A DNA stretch of 64,000 bases from contig NC_088322.1 in the NCBI RefSeq assembly GCF_910592395.1, positions 1,118,001 to 1,182,000 on the forward strand, written 5' to 3'. Below are positions 1 through 15,000 of the stretch, piece by piece (within the stretch, counting starts at the first letter, position 1; every line of letters begins with the position of its first letter). This DNA is from Lineus longissimus. Lineage: Eukaryota; Nemertea; Pilidiophora; Heteronemertea; Lineidae. The notes beneath the pieces are model-generated. The model searched no databases, had not been told where the DNA came from, and saw nothing but the letters and a program-made list of their open reading frames with translations. A program made the position numbers and the translations under genes.

Positions 1-3000
1 CTCAGTTTCTGAATAGCCTACGAGGACGCTAAGAGCGTGCTCTGACTATGGGTGCTTTGTGAATACGGCCCTGGACACCCTGACACTTAGATACCTAAAA
101 GAGTGTCCAAGTATCTAGGTATCCACACACTTATAGCTCAGTTTCTGAATAGCCTACGAGGACGCTAAGAGCGTGCTCTGACTAAGAGTGCTTCGTGAAT
201 ACGGCCCTGGACACCGGACACTTAGATACCTAAAAAGAGTGTCCAAGTATCTAGGTATCCACACACTTATAGCTCAGTTTCTGAAAAGCCTACGAGGACG
301 CTAAGAGCGTGCTCTGACTAAGAGTGCTTCGTGAATACAGCCCTGGACACCCGGACACTTAGATACCTAAAAAGAGTGCCCAAGTATCTAGGTCTACCAC
401 ACACTTATAGCTCAGTTTCTCAATAGCCTACGAGGATGCTAAGAGCGTGCTCTGACTAAGAGTGCTTCGTGAATACGGCCCCTCCACACCCGGACACTTA
501 GATACCTAAAAAGAGTGTTCAAGTATCTAGGTATCCACACACTTATAGCTCAGTTTCTGAATAGCCTACGAGGACGCTAAGAGCGTGCTCTGACTAAGAG
601 TGCTTCGTGAATACGGCCCTGGACACCCGGACACTTATATACCTAAAAAGAGTGTCCAAGTATCTAGGTATCCACACACTTATAGCTCAGTTTCTGAATA
701 GCCTACGAGGACGCTAAGAGCGTGCTCTGACTAAGGGTGCTTTGTGAATACGGCCCTGGACACCCTGACACTTAGATACCTAAAAGAGTGTCCAAGTATC
801 TAGGTATCCACACACTTATAGCTCAGTTTCTGAATAGCCTACGAGGACGCTAAGAGCGTGCTCTGGCTAAGAGTGCTTCGTGAATACGGCCCCTCCACAC
901 CCGGACACTTAGATACCTAAAAGAGTGTCCAAGTATCTAGGTATCCACAAGCTTATAGCTCAGTTTCTGAATAGCCTACGAGGACGCTAAGAACGTGCTC
1001 TGACTAAGAGTGCTTCGTGAATACGGCCCTGGACACCCGGACACTTAAATACCTAAAAAGAGTGTCCAAGTATCTAGGTATCCACACACTTATAGCTCAG
1101 TTTCTGAATAGCCTACGAGGACGCTAAGAGCGTGCTCTGACTAAGAGTGCTTCGTGAATACGGCCCTGGACACCCGGACACTTAGATACCTGAAAAGAGT
1201 GTCCAAGTATCTAGGTATCCACACACTTATAGCTCAATTTCTGAATAGCCTACGAGGACGCTAAGAGCGTGCTCTGACTAAGAATGCTTCGTGAATACGG
1301 CCCTCCACACCCGGACACTTAGATACCTAAAAAGAGTGTCCAAGTATCTAGGTATCCACACACTTATAGCTAAGTTTCTCAATAGCCTACGAGGACGCTA
1401 AGAGCGTGCTCTGACTAAGAGTGCTTCGTGAATACGGCCCTGGACACCCGGACACTTAGATACCTAAAAAGAGTGTCCAAGTATCTAGGTATCCACACAC
1501 TTATAGCTCAGTTTCTGAATAGCCTACGAGGACGCTAAGAGCGTGCTCTGACTAAGAGTGCTTCGTGAATACGGCCCTGGACACCCGGACACTTAGATAC
1601 CTAAAAAGAGTGTCCAAGTATCTAGGTATCCACACACTTATAGCTCAGTTTCTGAAAAGCCTACGAGGACGCTAAGAGCGTGCTCTGACTAAGAGTGCTT
1701 CGTGAATACAGCCCTGGACACCCGGACACTTAGATACCTAAAAAGAGTGCCCAAGTATCTAGGTCTACCACACACTTATAGCTCAGTTTCTCAATAGCCT
1801 ACGAGGACCCTAAGAGCGTGCTCTGACTAAGAGTGCTTCGTGAATACAGCCCTGGACACCCGGACACTTAGATACCTAAAAAGAGTGTCGAAGTATCTAG
1901 GTATCCACACACTTATAGCTCAGTTTCTGAATAGCCTACGAGAACGCTAAGAGCGTGCTCTGACTAAGAGTGCTTCGTGAATACGGCCATGGACACCCGG
2001 ACACTTAGATACCTAAAAAGAGTGTCCAAGTATCTAGGTATCCACACACTTATAGCTCAGTTTCTGAATAGCCTACGAGGACGCTAAGAGCGTGCTCTGG
2101 CTAAGAGTGCTTCGTGAATACGGCCCCTCCACACCCGGACACTTAGATACCTAAAAAGAGTGTCCAAGTATCTAGGTATCCACACACTTATAGCTCAGTT
2201 TCTGAATAGCCTACGAGGACGCTAAGAGCGTGCTCTGACTAAGAGTGCTTCGTGAATACGGCCCTGGACACCCGGACACTTATATACCTAAAAAGAGTGT
2301 CCAAGTATCTAGGTATCCACACACTTATAGCTCAGTTTCTGAATAGCCTACGAGGACGCTAAGAGCGTGCTCTGACTAAGGGTGCTTTGTGAATACGGCC
2401 CTGGACACCCTGACACTTAGATACCTAAAAGAGTGTCCAAGTATCTAGGTATCCACACACTTATAGCTCAGTTTCTGAATAGCCTACGAGGACGCTAAGA
2501 GCGTGCTCTGACTAAGAGTGCTTCGTGAATACGGCCCTGGACACCCGGACACTTAGATACCTGAAAAGAGTGTCCAAGTATCTAGGTATCCACACACTTA
2601 TAGCTCAATTTCTGAATAGCCTACGAGGACGCTAAGAGCGTGCTCTGACTAAGAATGCTTCGTGAATACGGCCCTCCACACCCGGACACTTAGATACCTA
2701 AAAAGAGTGTCCAAGTATCTAGGTATCCACACACTTATAGCTAAGTTTCTCAATAGCCTACGAGGACGCTAAGAGCGTGCTCTGACTAAGAGTGCTTCGT
2801 GAATACGGCCTTGGACACCCGGACACTTAGATACCTAAAAAGAGTGTCCAAGTATCTAGGTATCCACACACTTATAGCTCAGTTTCTGAATAGCCTACGA
2901 GGACGCTAAGAGCGTGCTCTGACTAAGAGTGCTTCGTGAATACGGCCCTGGACACCCGGACACTTAGATACCTAAAAAGAGTGTCCAAGTATCTAGGTAT

Positions 3001-6000
3001 CCACACACTTATAGCTCAGTTTCTGAAAAGCCTACGAGGACGCTAAGAGCGTGCTCTGACTAAGAGTGCTTCGTGAATACAGCCCTGGACACCCGGACAC
3101 TTAGATACCTAAAAAGAGTGCCCAAGTATCTAGGTCTACCACACACTTATAGCTCAGTTTCTCAATAGCCTACGAGGACCCTAAGAGCGTGCTCTGACTA
3201 AGAGTGCTTCGTGAATACAGCCCTGGACACCCGGACACTTAGATACCTAAAAAGAGTGTCCAAGTATCTAGGTATCCACACACTTATAGCTCAGTTTCTG
3301 AATAGCCTACGAGAACGCTAAGAGCGTGCTCTGACTAAGAGTGCTTCGTGAATACGGCCATGGACACCCGGACACTTAGATACCTAAAAAGAGTGTCCAA
3401 GTATCTAGGTATCCACACACTTATAGCTCAGTTTCTGAATAGCCTACGAGGACGCTAAGAGCGTGCTCTGGCTAAGAGTGCTTCGTGAATACGGCCCCTC
3501 CACACCCGGACACTTAGATACCTAAAAAGAGTGTCCAAGTATCTAGGTATCCACACACTTATAGCTCAGTTTCTGAATAGCCTACGAGGACGCTAAGAGC
3601 GTGCTCTGACAAAGAGTGCTTCGTGAATACGGCCCTGGACACCCGGACACTTATATACCTAAAAAGAGTGTCCAAGTATCTAGGTATCCACACACTTATA
3701 GCTCAGTTTCTGAATAGCCTACGAGGACGCTAAGAGCGTGCTCTGACAAAGGGTGCTTTGTGAATACGGCCCTGGACACCCTGACACTTAGATACCTAAA
3801 AGAGTGTCCAAGTATCTAGGTATCCACACACTTATAGCTCAGTTTCTGAATAGCCTACGAGGACGCTAAGAGCGTGCTCTGACTAAGAGTGCTTCGTGAA
3901 TACGGCCCTGGACACCCGGACACTTAGATACCTAAAAGAGTGACCAAGTATCTAGGTATCCACAAGCTTATAGCTCAGTTTCTGAATAGCCTACGAGGAC
4001 GCTAAGAGCGTGCTCTGACTAAGAGTGCTTCGTGAATACGGCCCTGGACACCCGGACACTTAAATACCTAAAAAGAGTGTCCAAGTATCTAGGTATCCAC
4101 ACACTTATAGCTCAGTTTCTGAATAGCCTACGAGGACGCTAAGAGCGTGCTCTGACTAAGAATGCTTCGTGAATACGGCCCTCCACACCCGGACACTTAG
4201 ATACCTAAAAAGAGTGTCCAAGTATCTAGGTATCCACACACTTATAGCTAAGTTTCTCAATAGCCTACGAGGACGCTAAGAGCGTGCTCTGACTAAGAGT
4301 GCTTCGTGAATACGGCCTTGGACACCCGGACACTTAGATACCTAAAAAGAGTGTCCAAGTATCTAGGTATCCACACACTTATAGCTCAGTTTCTGAATAG
4401 CCTACGAGGACGCTAAGAGCGTGCTCTGACTAAGAGTGCTTCGTGAATACGGCCCTGGACACCCGGACACTTAGATACCTAAAAAGAGTGTCCAAGTATC
4501 TAGGTATCCACACACTTATAGCTCAGTTTCTGAATAGCCTACGAGGACGCTAAGAGCGTGCTCTGACTAAGAGTGCTTCGTGAATACAGCCCTGGACACC
4601 CGGACACTTAGATACCTAAAAAGAGTGCCCAAGTATCTAGGTCTACCACACACTTATAGCTCAGTTTCTCAATAGCCTACGAGGACCCTAAGAGCGTGCT
4701 CTGACTAAGAGTGCTTCGTGAATACAGCCCTGGACACCCGGACACTTAGATACCTAAAAAGAGTGTCGAAGTATCTAGGTATCCACACACTTATAGCTCA
4801 GTTTCTGAATAGCCTACGAGAACGCTAAGAGCGTGCTCTGACTAAGAGTGCTTCGTGAATACGGCCATGGACACCCGGACACTTAGATACCTAAAAAGAG
4901 TGTCCAAGTATCTAGGTATCCACACACTTATAGCTCAGTTTCTGAATAGCCTACGAGGACGCTAAGAGCGTGCTCTGGCTAAGAGTGCTTCGTGAATACG
5001 GCCCCTCCACACCCGGACACTTAGATACCTAAAAAGAGTGTCCAAGTATCTAGGTATCCACACACTTATAGCTCAGTTTCTGAATAGCCTACGAGGACGC
5101 TAAGAGCGTGCTCTGACTAAGAGTGCTTCGTGAATACGGCCCTGGACACCCGGACACTTATATACCTAAAAAGAGTGTCCAAGTATCTAGGTATCCACAC
5201 ACTTATAGCTCAGTTTCTGAATAGCCTACGAGGACGCTAAGAGCGTGCTCTGACTAAGGGTGCTTTGTGAATACGGCCCTGGACACCCTGACACTTAGAT
5301 ACCTAAAAGAGTGTCCAAGTATCTAGGTATCCACACACTTATAGCTCAGTTTCTGAATAGCCTACGAGGACGCTAAGAGCGTGCTCTGACTAAGAGTGCT
5401 TCGTGAATACGGCCCTGGACACCCGGACACTTAGATACCTGAAAAGAGTGTCCAAGTATCTAGGTATCCACACACTTATAGCTCAATTTCTGAATAGCCT
5501 ACGAGGACGCTAAGAGCGTGCTCTGACTAAGAATGCTTCGTGAATACGGCCCTCCACACCCGGACACTTAGATACCTAAAAAGAGTGTCCAAGTATCTAG
5601 GTATCCACACACTTATAGCTAAGTTTCTCAATAGCCTACGAGGACGCTAAGAGCGTGCTCTGACTAAGAGTGCTTCGTGAATACGGCCCTGGACACCCGG
5701 ACACTTAGATACCTAAAAAGAGTGTCCAAGTATCTAGGTATCCACACACTTATAGCTCAGTTTCTGAATAGCCTACGAGGACGCTAAGAGCGTGCTCTGA
5801 CTAAGAGTGCTTCGTGAATACGGCCCTGGACACCCGGACACTTAGATACCTAAAAAGAGTGTCCAAGTATCTAGGTATCCACACACTTATAGCTCAGTTT
5901 CTGAAAAGCCTACGAGGACGCTAAGAGCGTGCTCTGACTAAGAGTGCTTCGTGAATACAGCCCTGGACACCCGGACACTTAGATACCTAAAAAGAGTGCC

Positions 6001-9000
6001 CAAGTATCTAGGTCTACCACACACTTATAGCTCAGTTTCTCAATAGCCTACGAGGACCCTAAGAGCGTGCTCTGACTAAGAGTGCTTCGTGAATACAGCC
6101 CTGGACACCCGGACACTTAGATACCTAAAAAGAGTGTCCAAGTATCTAGGTATCCACACACTTATAGCTCAGTTTCTGAATAGCCTACGAGAACGCTAAG
6201 AGCGTGCTCTGACTAAGAGTGCTTCGTGAATACGGCCATGGACACCCGGACACTTAGATACCTAAAAAGAGTGTCCAAGTATCTAGGTATCCACACACTT
6301 ATAGCTCAGTTTCTGAATAGCCTACGAGGACGCTAAGAGCGTGCTCTGGCTAAGAGTGCTTCGTGAATACGGCCCCTCCACACCCGGACACTTAGATACC
6401 TAAAAAGAGTGTCCAAGTATCTAGGTATCCACACACTTATAGCTCAGTTTCTGAATAGCCTACGAGGACGCTAAGAGCGTGCTCTGACAAAGAGTGCTTC
6501 GTGAATACGGCCCTGGACACCCGGACACTTATATACCTAAAAAGAGTGTCCAAGTATCTAGGTATCCACACACTTATAGCTCAGTTTCTGAATAGCCTAC
6601 GAGGACGCTAAGAGCGTGCTCTGACAAAGGGTGCTTTGTGAATACGGCCCTGGACACCCTGACACTTAGATACCTAAAAGAGTGTCCAAGTATCTAGGTA
6701 TCCACACACTTATAGCTCAGTTTCTGAATAGCCTACGAGGACGCTAAGAGCGTGCTCTGACTAAGAGTGCTTCGTGAATACGGCCCTGGACACCCGGACA
6801 CTTAGATACCTAAAAGAGTGACCAAGTATCTAGGTATCCACAAGCTTATAGCTCAGTTTCTGAATAGCCTACGAGGACGCTAAGAGCGTGCTCTGACTAA
6901 GAGTGCTTCGTGAATACGGCCCTGGACACCCGGACACTTAAATACCTAAAAAGAGTGTCCAAGTATCTAGGTATCCACACACTTATAGCTCAGTTTCTGA
7001 ATAGCCTACGAGGACGCTAAGAGCGTGCTCTGACTAAGAGTGCTTCGTGAATACGGCCCTGGACACCCGGACACTTAGATACCTGAAAAGAGTGTCCAAG
7101 TATCTAGGTATCCACACACTTATAGCTCAGTTTCTGAATAGCCTACGAGGACGCTAAGAGCGTGCTCTGACTAAGAATGCTTCGTGAATACGGCCCTCCA
7201 CACCCGGACACTTAGATACCTAAAAAGAGTGTCCAAGTATCTAGGTATCCACACACTTATAGCTCAGTTTCTAAATAGCCTACGAGGACGCTAAGAGCGT
7301 GCTCTGACTAAGAGTGCTTCGTGAATACGGCCCGGGACACCCGGACACTTAGATACCTAAAAAGAGTGTCCAAGTATCTAGGTATCCACACACTTATAGC
7401 TCAGTTTCTGAATAGCCTACGAGGACGTAAAGAGCGTGCTCTGACTAAGAGTGCTTCGTGAATACGGCCCTGGACACCCGGACACTTAGATACCTAAAAA
7501 GAGTGTCCAAGTATCTAGGTATCCACACGCTTATAGCTCAGTTTCTAAATAGCCTACGAGGACGCTAAGAGCGTGCTCTGACTAAGAGTGCTTCGTGAAT
7601 ACGGCCCGGGACACCCGGACACTTAGATACCTAAAAAGAGTGTCCAAGTATCTAGGTATCCACACACTTATAGCTCAGTTTCTGAATAGCCTACGAGGAC
7701 GCTAAGAGCGTGCTCTGACTAAGAGTGCTTCGTGAATACGGCCCTGGACACCCGAACACTTAGATACCTGAAAAGAGTGTCCAAGTATCTAGGTATCCAC
7801 ACACTTATAGCTCAGTTTCTGAATAGCCTACGAGGACGCTAAGAGCGTGCTCTGACTAAGAGTGCTTCGTGAATACGGCCCTGCACACCCGGACACTTAG
7901 ATACCTAAAAAGAGTGTCCAAGTATCTAGGTATCCACACACTTATAGCTCAGTTTCTGAATAGCCTACGAGGACGCTAAGAGCGTGCTCTGACTAAGAGT
8001 GCTTCGTGAATACGGCCCTGGACACCCGGACACTTAGATACCTAAAAAGAGTGTCCAAGTATCTAGGTATCAACACACTTATAGCTCAGTTTCTGAATAG
8101 CCTACGAGGACGCTAAGAGCGTGCTCTGACTAAGAGTGCTTCGTGAATACGGCCCTGGACACCCGGACACTTAGATACCTAAAAGAGTGTCCAAGTATCT
8201 AGGTATCCACAAGCTTATAGCTCAGTTTCTGAATAGCCTAAGAGGACGCTAAGAGCGTGCTCTGACTAAGAGTGCGTCGTGAATACGGCCCTGGACACCC
8301 GGACACTTAAATACCTAAAAAGAGTGTCCATGTATCTAGGTATCCACACACTTATAGCTCAGTTTCTGAAAAGCCTACGAGGACGCTAAGAGCGTGCTCT
8401 GACTAAGAGTGCTTCGTGAATACAGCCCTGGACACCCGGACACTTAGATACCTAAAAAGAGTGCCCAAGTATCTAGGTCTACCACACACTTATAGCTCAG
8501 TTTCTCAATAGCCTACGAGGACGCTAAGAGCGTGCTCTGACTAAGAGTGCTTCGTGAATACAGGCCTGGACACCCGGACACTTAGATACATCAAAAGAGT
8601 GTCCAAGTATCTAGGTATCCACACACTTATAGCACAGTTTCTGAATAGCCTACGAGAACGCTAAGAGCGTGCTCTGACTAAGAGTGCTTCGTGAATACGG
8701 CCCTGGACACCCGGACACTTAGATACCTAAAAAGAGTGTCCAAGTATCTAGGTATCCACACACTTATAGCTCAGTTGCTGAATAGCCTACGAGGACGCTA
8801 AGAGCGTGCTCTGACTAAGAGTGCTTCGTGAATACGGCCCTGGACACCCGGACACTTAGATACCTAAAAAGAGTGTCCAAGAATCTAGGTATCCACACAC
8901 TTATAGCTCAGTTTCTGAATAGCCTACGAGGACGCTAAGAGCGTGCTCTGGCTAAGAGTGCTTCGTGAATACGGCCCTCCACACCCGGACACTTAGATAC

Positions 9001-12000
9001 CTAAAAAGAGTGTCCAAGTATCTAGGTATCCACACACTTATAGCTCAGTTTCTGAATAGCCTACGAGGACGCTAAGAGCGTGCTCTGACTAAGAGTGCTT
9101 CGTGAATACGGCCCTGGACACCCGGACACTTAAATACCTAAAAAGAGTGTCCAAGTATCTAGGTATCCACACACTTATAGCTCAGTTTCTCAATAGCCTA
9201 CGAGGACGCTAAGAGCGTGCTCTGACTAAGAGTGCTTCGTGAATACGGCCCTGGACACCCGGACACTTAGATACCTGAAAAGAGTGTCCAAGTATCTAGG
9301 TATCCACACACTTATAGCTCAGTTTCTGAATAGCCTACGAGGACGCTAAGAGCGTGCTCTGACTAAGAATGCTTCGTGAATACGGCCCTCCACACCCGGA
9401 CACTTAGATACCTAAAAAGAGTGTCCAAGTATCTAGGTATCCACACACTTATAGCTCAGTTTCTGAATAGCCTACAAGGACGCTAAGAGCTTGCTCTGGC
9501 TAAGAGTGCTTCGTGAATACGGCCCTCCACACCCGGACACTTAGATACCTAAAAAGAGTGTCCAAGTATCTAGGTATCCACACACTTATAGCTCATTTTC
9601 TGAATAGCCTACGAGGACGCTAAGAGCGTGCTCTGACTAAGAGTGCTTCGTGAATACGGCCCTGGACACCCGGACACTTAAATACCTAAAAAGAGTGTCC
9701 AAGTATCTAGGTATCCACACACTTATAGCTCAGTTTCTGAATAGCCTACGAGGACGCTAAGAGCGTGCTCTGACTAAGGGTGCTTTGTGAATACGGCCCT
9801 GGACACCCGGACACTTAGATACCTAAAAAGAGTGTCCAAGTATCTAGGTATCCACACACTTATAGCTCAGTTTCTCAATAGCCTACGAGGACGCTAAGAG
9901 CGTGCTCTGACTAAGAGTGATTCGTGAATACAGCCCTGGACACCCGGACACTTAGATACCTAAAAAGAGTGTCCAAGTATCTAGGTATCCACACACTTAT
10001 AGCTCAGTTTCTGAATAGCCTACGAGGACGCTAAGAGCGTGCTCTGACTAAGAGTGCTTCGTGAATACGGCCCTGGACACCGGACACTTAGATACCTAAA
10101 AAGAGTGTCCAAGTATCTAGGTATCCACACACTTATAGCTCAGTTTCTGAAAAGCCTACGAGGACGCTAAGAGCGTGCTCTGACTAAGAGTGCTTCGTGA
10201 ATACAGCCCTGGACACCCGGACACTTAGATACCTAAAAAGAGTGCCCAAGTATCTAGGTCTACCACACACTTATAGCTCAGTTTCTCAATAGCCTACGAG
10301 GACGCTAAGAGCGTGCTCTGACTAAGAGTGCTTCGTAAATACAGCCCTGGACACCCGGACACTTAGATACCTAAAAAGAGTTTCCAAGTATCTAGGTATC
10401 CACACACTTATAGCTCAGTTTCTGAATAGCCTACGAGAACGCTAAGAGCGTGCTCTGACTAAGAGTGCTTCGTGAATACGGCCATGGACACCCGGACACT
10501 TAGATACCTAAAAAGAGTGTCCAAGTATCTAGGTATCCACACACTTATAGCTCAGTTTCTAAATAGCCTACGAGGACGCTAAGAGCGTGCTCTGGCTAAG
10601 AGTGCTTCGTGAATACGGCCCCTCCACACCCGGACACTTAGATACCTAAAAAGAGTGTCCAAGTATCTAGGTATCCACACACTTATAGCTCAGTTTCTGA
10701 ATAGCCTACGAGGACGCTAAGAGCGTGCTCTGACTAAGAGTGCTTCGTGAATACGGCCCTGGACACCCGGACACTTATATACCTAAAAAGAGTGTCCAAG
10801 TATCTAGGTATCCACACACTTATAGCTCAGTTTCTGAATAGCCTACGAGGACGCTAAGAGCGTGCTCTGACTAAGGGTGCTTTGTGAATACGGCCCTGGA
10901 CACCCTGACACTTAGATACCTAAAAGAGTGTCCAAGTATCTAGGTATCCACACACTTATAGCTCAGTTTCTGAATAGCCTACGAGGACGCTAGGAGCGTG
11001 CTCTGACTAAGAGTGCTTCGTGAATATGGCCCTGGACACCCGGACACTTAGATACCTAAAAGAGTGTCCAAGTATCTAGGTATCCACAAGCTTATAGCTC
11101 AGTTTCTGAATAGCCTACGAGGACGCTAAGAGCGTGCTCTGACTAAGAGTGCTTCGTGAATACGGCCCTGGACACCCGGACACTTAAATACCTAAAAAGA
11201 GTGTCCAGGTATCTAGGTATCCACACACTTATAGCTCAGTTTCTGAATAGCCTACGAGGACGCTAAGAGCGTGCTCTGACTAAGAGTGCTTCGTGAATAC
11301 GGCCCTGGACACCCGGACACTTAGATACCTGAAAAGAGTGTCCAAGTATCTAGGTATCCACACACTTATAGCTCAGTTTCTGAATAGCCTACGAGGCGTG
11401 CTCTGACTAAGAGTGCTTCGTGAATACGGCCATGGACACCCGGACACTAAGATACCTAAAAAGAGTGTCCAAGTATCTAGGTATCCACACACTTATAGCT
11501 CAGTTTCTGAATAGCCTACGAGGACGCTAAGAGCGTGCTCTGACTAAGAGTGCTTCGTGAATACGGCCCTGGACACCCGGACACATAGATACCTAAAAAG
11601 AGTGTCCAAGTATCTAGGTATCCACACACTTATAGCTCAGTTTCTGAATAGCCTACGAGGATGCTAAGAGCGTGCTCTGACTAAGAGTGCTTCGTGAATA
11701 CGGCCCTGGACACCCGGACACTTATATACCTAAAAAGAGTGTCCAAGTATCTAGGTATCCACACACTTATAGCTCAGTTTCTGAATAGCCTACGAGGACG
11801 CTAAGAGCGTGCTCTGACTAAGGGTGCTTTGTGAATACGGCCCTGGACACCCTGACACTTAGATACCTAAAAGAGTGTCCAAGTATCTAGGTATCCACAC
11901 ACTTATAGCTCAGTTTCTGAATAGCCTACGAGGACGCTAAGAGCGTGCTCTGACTAAGAGTGCTTCGTGAATACGGCCCTGGACACCCGGACACTTAGAT

Positions 12001-15000
12001 ACCTAAAAGAGTGTCCAAGTATCTAGGTATCCACAAGCTTATAGCTCAGTTTCTGAATAGCCTACGAGGACGCTAAGAGCGTGCTCTGACTAAGAGTGCT
12101 TCGTGAATACGGCCCTGGACACCCGGACACTTAAATACCTAAAAAGAGTGTCCAGGTATCTAGGTATCCACACACTTATAGCTCAGTTTCTGAATAGCCT
12201 ACGAGGACGCTAAGAGCGTGCTCTGACTAAGAGTGCTTCGTGAATACGGCCCTGGACACCCGGACACTTAGATACCTGAAAAGAGTGTCCAAGTATCTAG
12301 GTATCCACACACTTATAGCTCAGTTTCTGAATAGCCTACGAGGACGCTAAGAGCGTGCTCTGACTAAGAATGCTTCGTGAATACGGCCCTCCACACCCGG
12401 ACACTTAGATACCTAAAAAGAGTGTCCAAGTATCTAGGTATCCACACACTTATAGCTCAGTTTCTGAATAGCCTACGAGGACGCTAAGAGCGTGCTCTGA
12501 CTAAGAGTGCTTCGTGAATACGGCCCTGGACACCCGGACACTTAGATACCTAAAAAGAGTGTCCAAGTATCTAGGTATCCACACACTTATAGCTAAGTTT
12601 CTCAATAGCCTACGAGGACGCTAAGAGCGTGCTCTGACTAAGAGTGCTTCGTGAATACGGCCCTGGACACCCGGACACTTAGATACCTAAAAGAGTGTCC
12701 AAGTATCTAGGTATCCACAAGCTTATAGCTCAGTTTCTGAATAGCCTACGAGGACGCTAAGAGCGTGCTCTGACTAAGAGTGCTTCGTGAATACGGCCCT
12801 GGACACCCGGACACTTAAATACCTAAAAAGAGTGTCCAGGTATCTAGGTATCCACACACTTATAGCTCAGTTTCTGAATAGCCTACGAGGACGCTAAGAG
12901 CGTGCTCTGACTAAGAATGCTTCATGAATACGGCCCTCCACACCCGGACACTTAGATACCTAAAAAGAGTGTCCAAGTATCTAGGTATCCACACACTTAT
13001 AGCTAAGTTTCTCAATAGCCTACGAGGACGCTAAGAGCGTGCTCTGACTAAGAGTGCTTCGTGAATACGGCCTTGGACACCCGGACACTTAGATACCTAA
13101 AAAGAGTGTCCAAGTATCTAGGTATCCACACACTTATAGCTCAGTTTCTGAATAGCCTACGAGGACGCTAAGAGCGTGCTCTGACTAAGAGTGCTTCGTG
13201 AATACGGCCCTGGACACCCGGACACTTAGATACCTAAAAAGAGTGTCCAAGTATCTAGGTATCCACACACTTATAGCTCAGTTTCTGAAAAGCCTACGAG
13301 GACGCTAAGAGCGTGCTCTGACTAAGAGTGCTTCGTGAATACAGCCCTGGACACCCGGACACTTAGATACCTAAAAAGAGTGCCCAAGAATCTAGGTCTA
13401 CCACACACTTATAGCTCAGTTTCTCAATAGCCTACGAGGACGCTAAGAGCGTGCTCTGACTAAGAGTGCTTCGTGAATACAGCCCTGGACACCCGGACAC
13501 TTAGATACCTAAAAAGAGTGTCCAAGTATCTAGGTATCCACACACTTATAGCTCAGTTTCTGAATAGCCTACGAGAACCCTAAGAGCGTGCTCTGACTAA
13601 GAGTGCTTCGTGAATACGGCCATGGACACCCGGACACTTAGATACCTAAAAAGAGTGTCCAAGTATCTAGGTATCCACACACTTATAGCTCAGTTTCTGA
13701 ATAGCCTACGAGGACGCTAAGAGCGTGCTCTGGCTAAGAGTGCTTCGTGAATACGGCCCCTCCACACCCGGACACTTAGATACCTAAAAAGAGTGTCCAA
13801 GTATCTAGGTATCCACACACTTATAGCTCAGTTTCTGAATAGCCTACGAGGACGCTAAGAGCGTGCTCTGACTAAGAGTGCTTCGTGAATACGGCCCTGG
13901 ACACCCGGACACTTAGATACCTGAAAAGAGTGTCCAAGTATCTAGGTATCCACACACTTATAGCTCAGTTTCTGAATAGCCTACGAGGACGCTAAGAGCG
14001 TGCTCTGACTAAGAATGCTTCGTGAATACGGCCCTCCACACCCGGACACTTAGATACCTAAAAAGAGTGTCCAAGTATCTAGGTATCCACACACTTATAG
14101 CTAAGTTTCTCAATAGCCTACGAGGACGCTAAGAGCGTGCTCTGACTAAGAGTGCTTCGTGAATACGGCCCTGGACACCCGGACACTTAGATACCTAAAA
14201 AGAGTGTCCAAGTATCTAGGTATCCACACACTTATAGCTCAGTTTCTGAATAGCCTACGAGGACGTTAAGAGCGTGCTCTGACTAAGAGTGCTTTGTGAA
14301 TACGGCCCTGGACACCCGGACACTTAGATACCTAAAAAGAGTGTCCAAGTATCTAGGTATCCACACACTTATAGCTCAGTTTCTGAATAGCCTACGAGGA
14401 CGCTAAGAGCGTGCTCTGACTAAGAGTGCTTCGTGAATACGGCCCTGGACACCCGGACACTTAGATACCTAAAAAGAGTGTCCAAGTATCTAGGTATCCA
14501 CACACTTATAGCTCAGTTTCTGAATAGCCTACGAGGACGCTAAGAGCGTGCTCTGACTAAGAGTGCTTCGTGAATACGGCCCTGGACACTCGGACACTTA
14601 GATACCTAAAAAGAGTGTCCAAGTATCTAGGTATCAACACACTTATAGCTCAGTTTCTGAATAGCCTACGAGGACGGTAAGAGTGTGCTCTGACTAAGAG
14701 TGCTTCGTGAATACGGCCCTGCACACCCGGACACTTAGATACCTAAAAGAGTGTCCAAGTATCTAGGTATCCACACACTTATAGCTCAGTTTCTGAATAG
14801 CCTACGAGGACGCTAAGAGCGTGCTCTGACTAAGAGTGCTTCGTTAATACGGCCATGGACACCCGGACACTTAGATACCTAAAAAGAATGTCGAAGTATC
14901 TAGGTATCCACACACTTATAGCTCAGTTTCTGAATAGCCTACGAGGACGCTAAGAGCGTGCTCTGACTAAGAGTGCTTCGTGAATACGGCCCTGGACACC

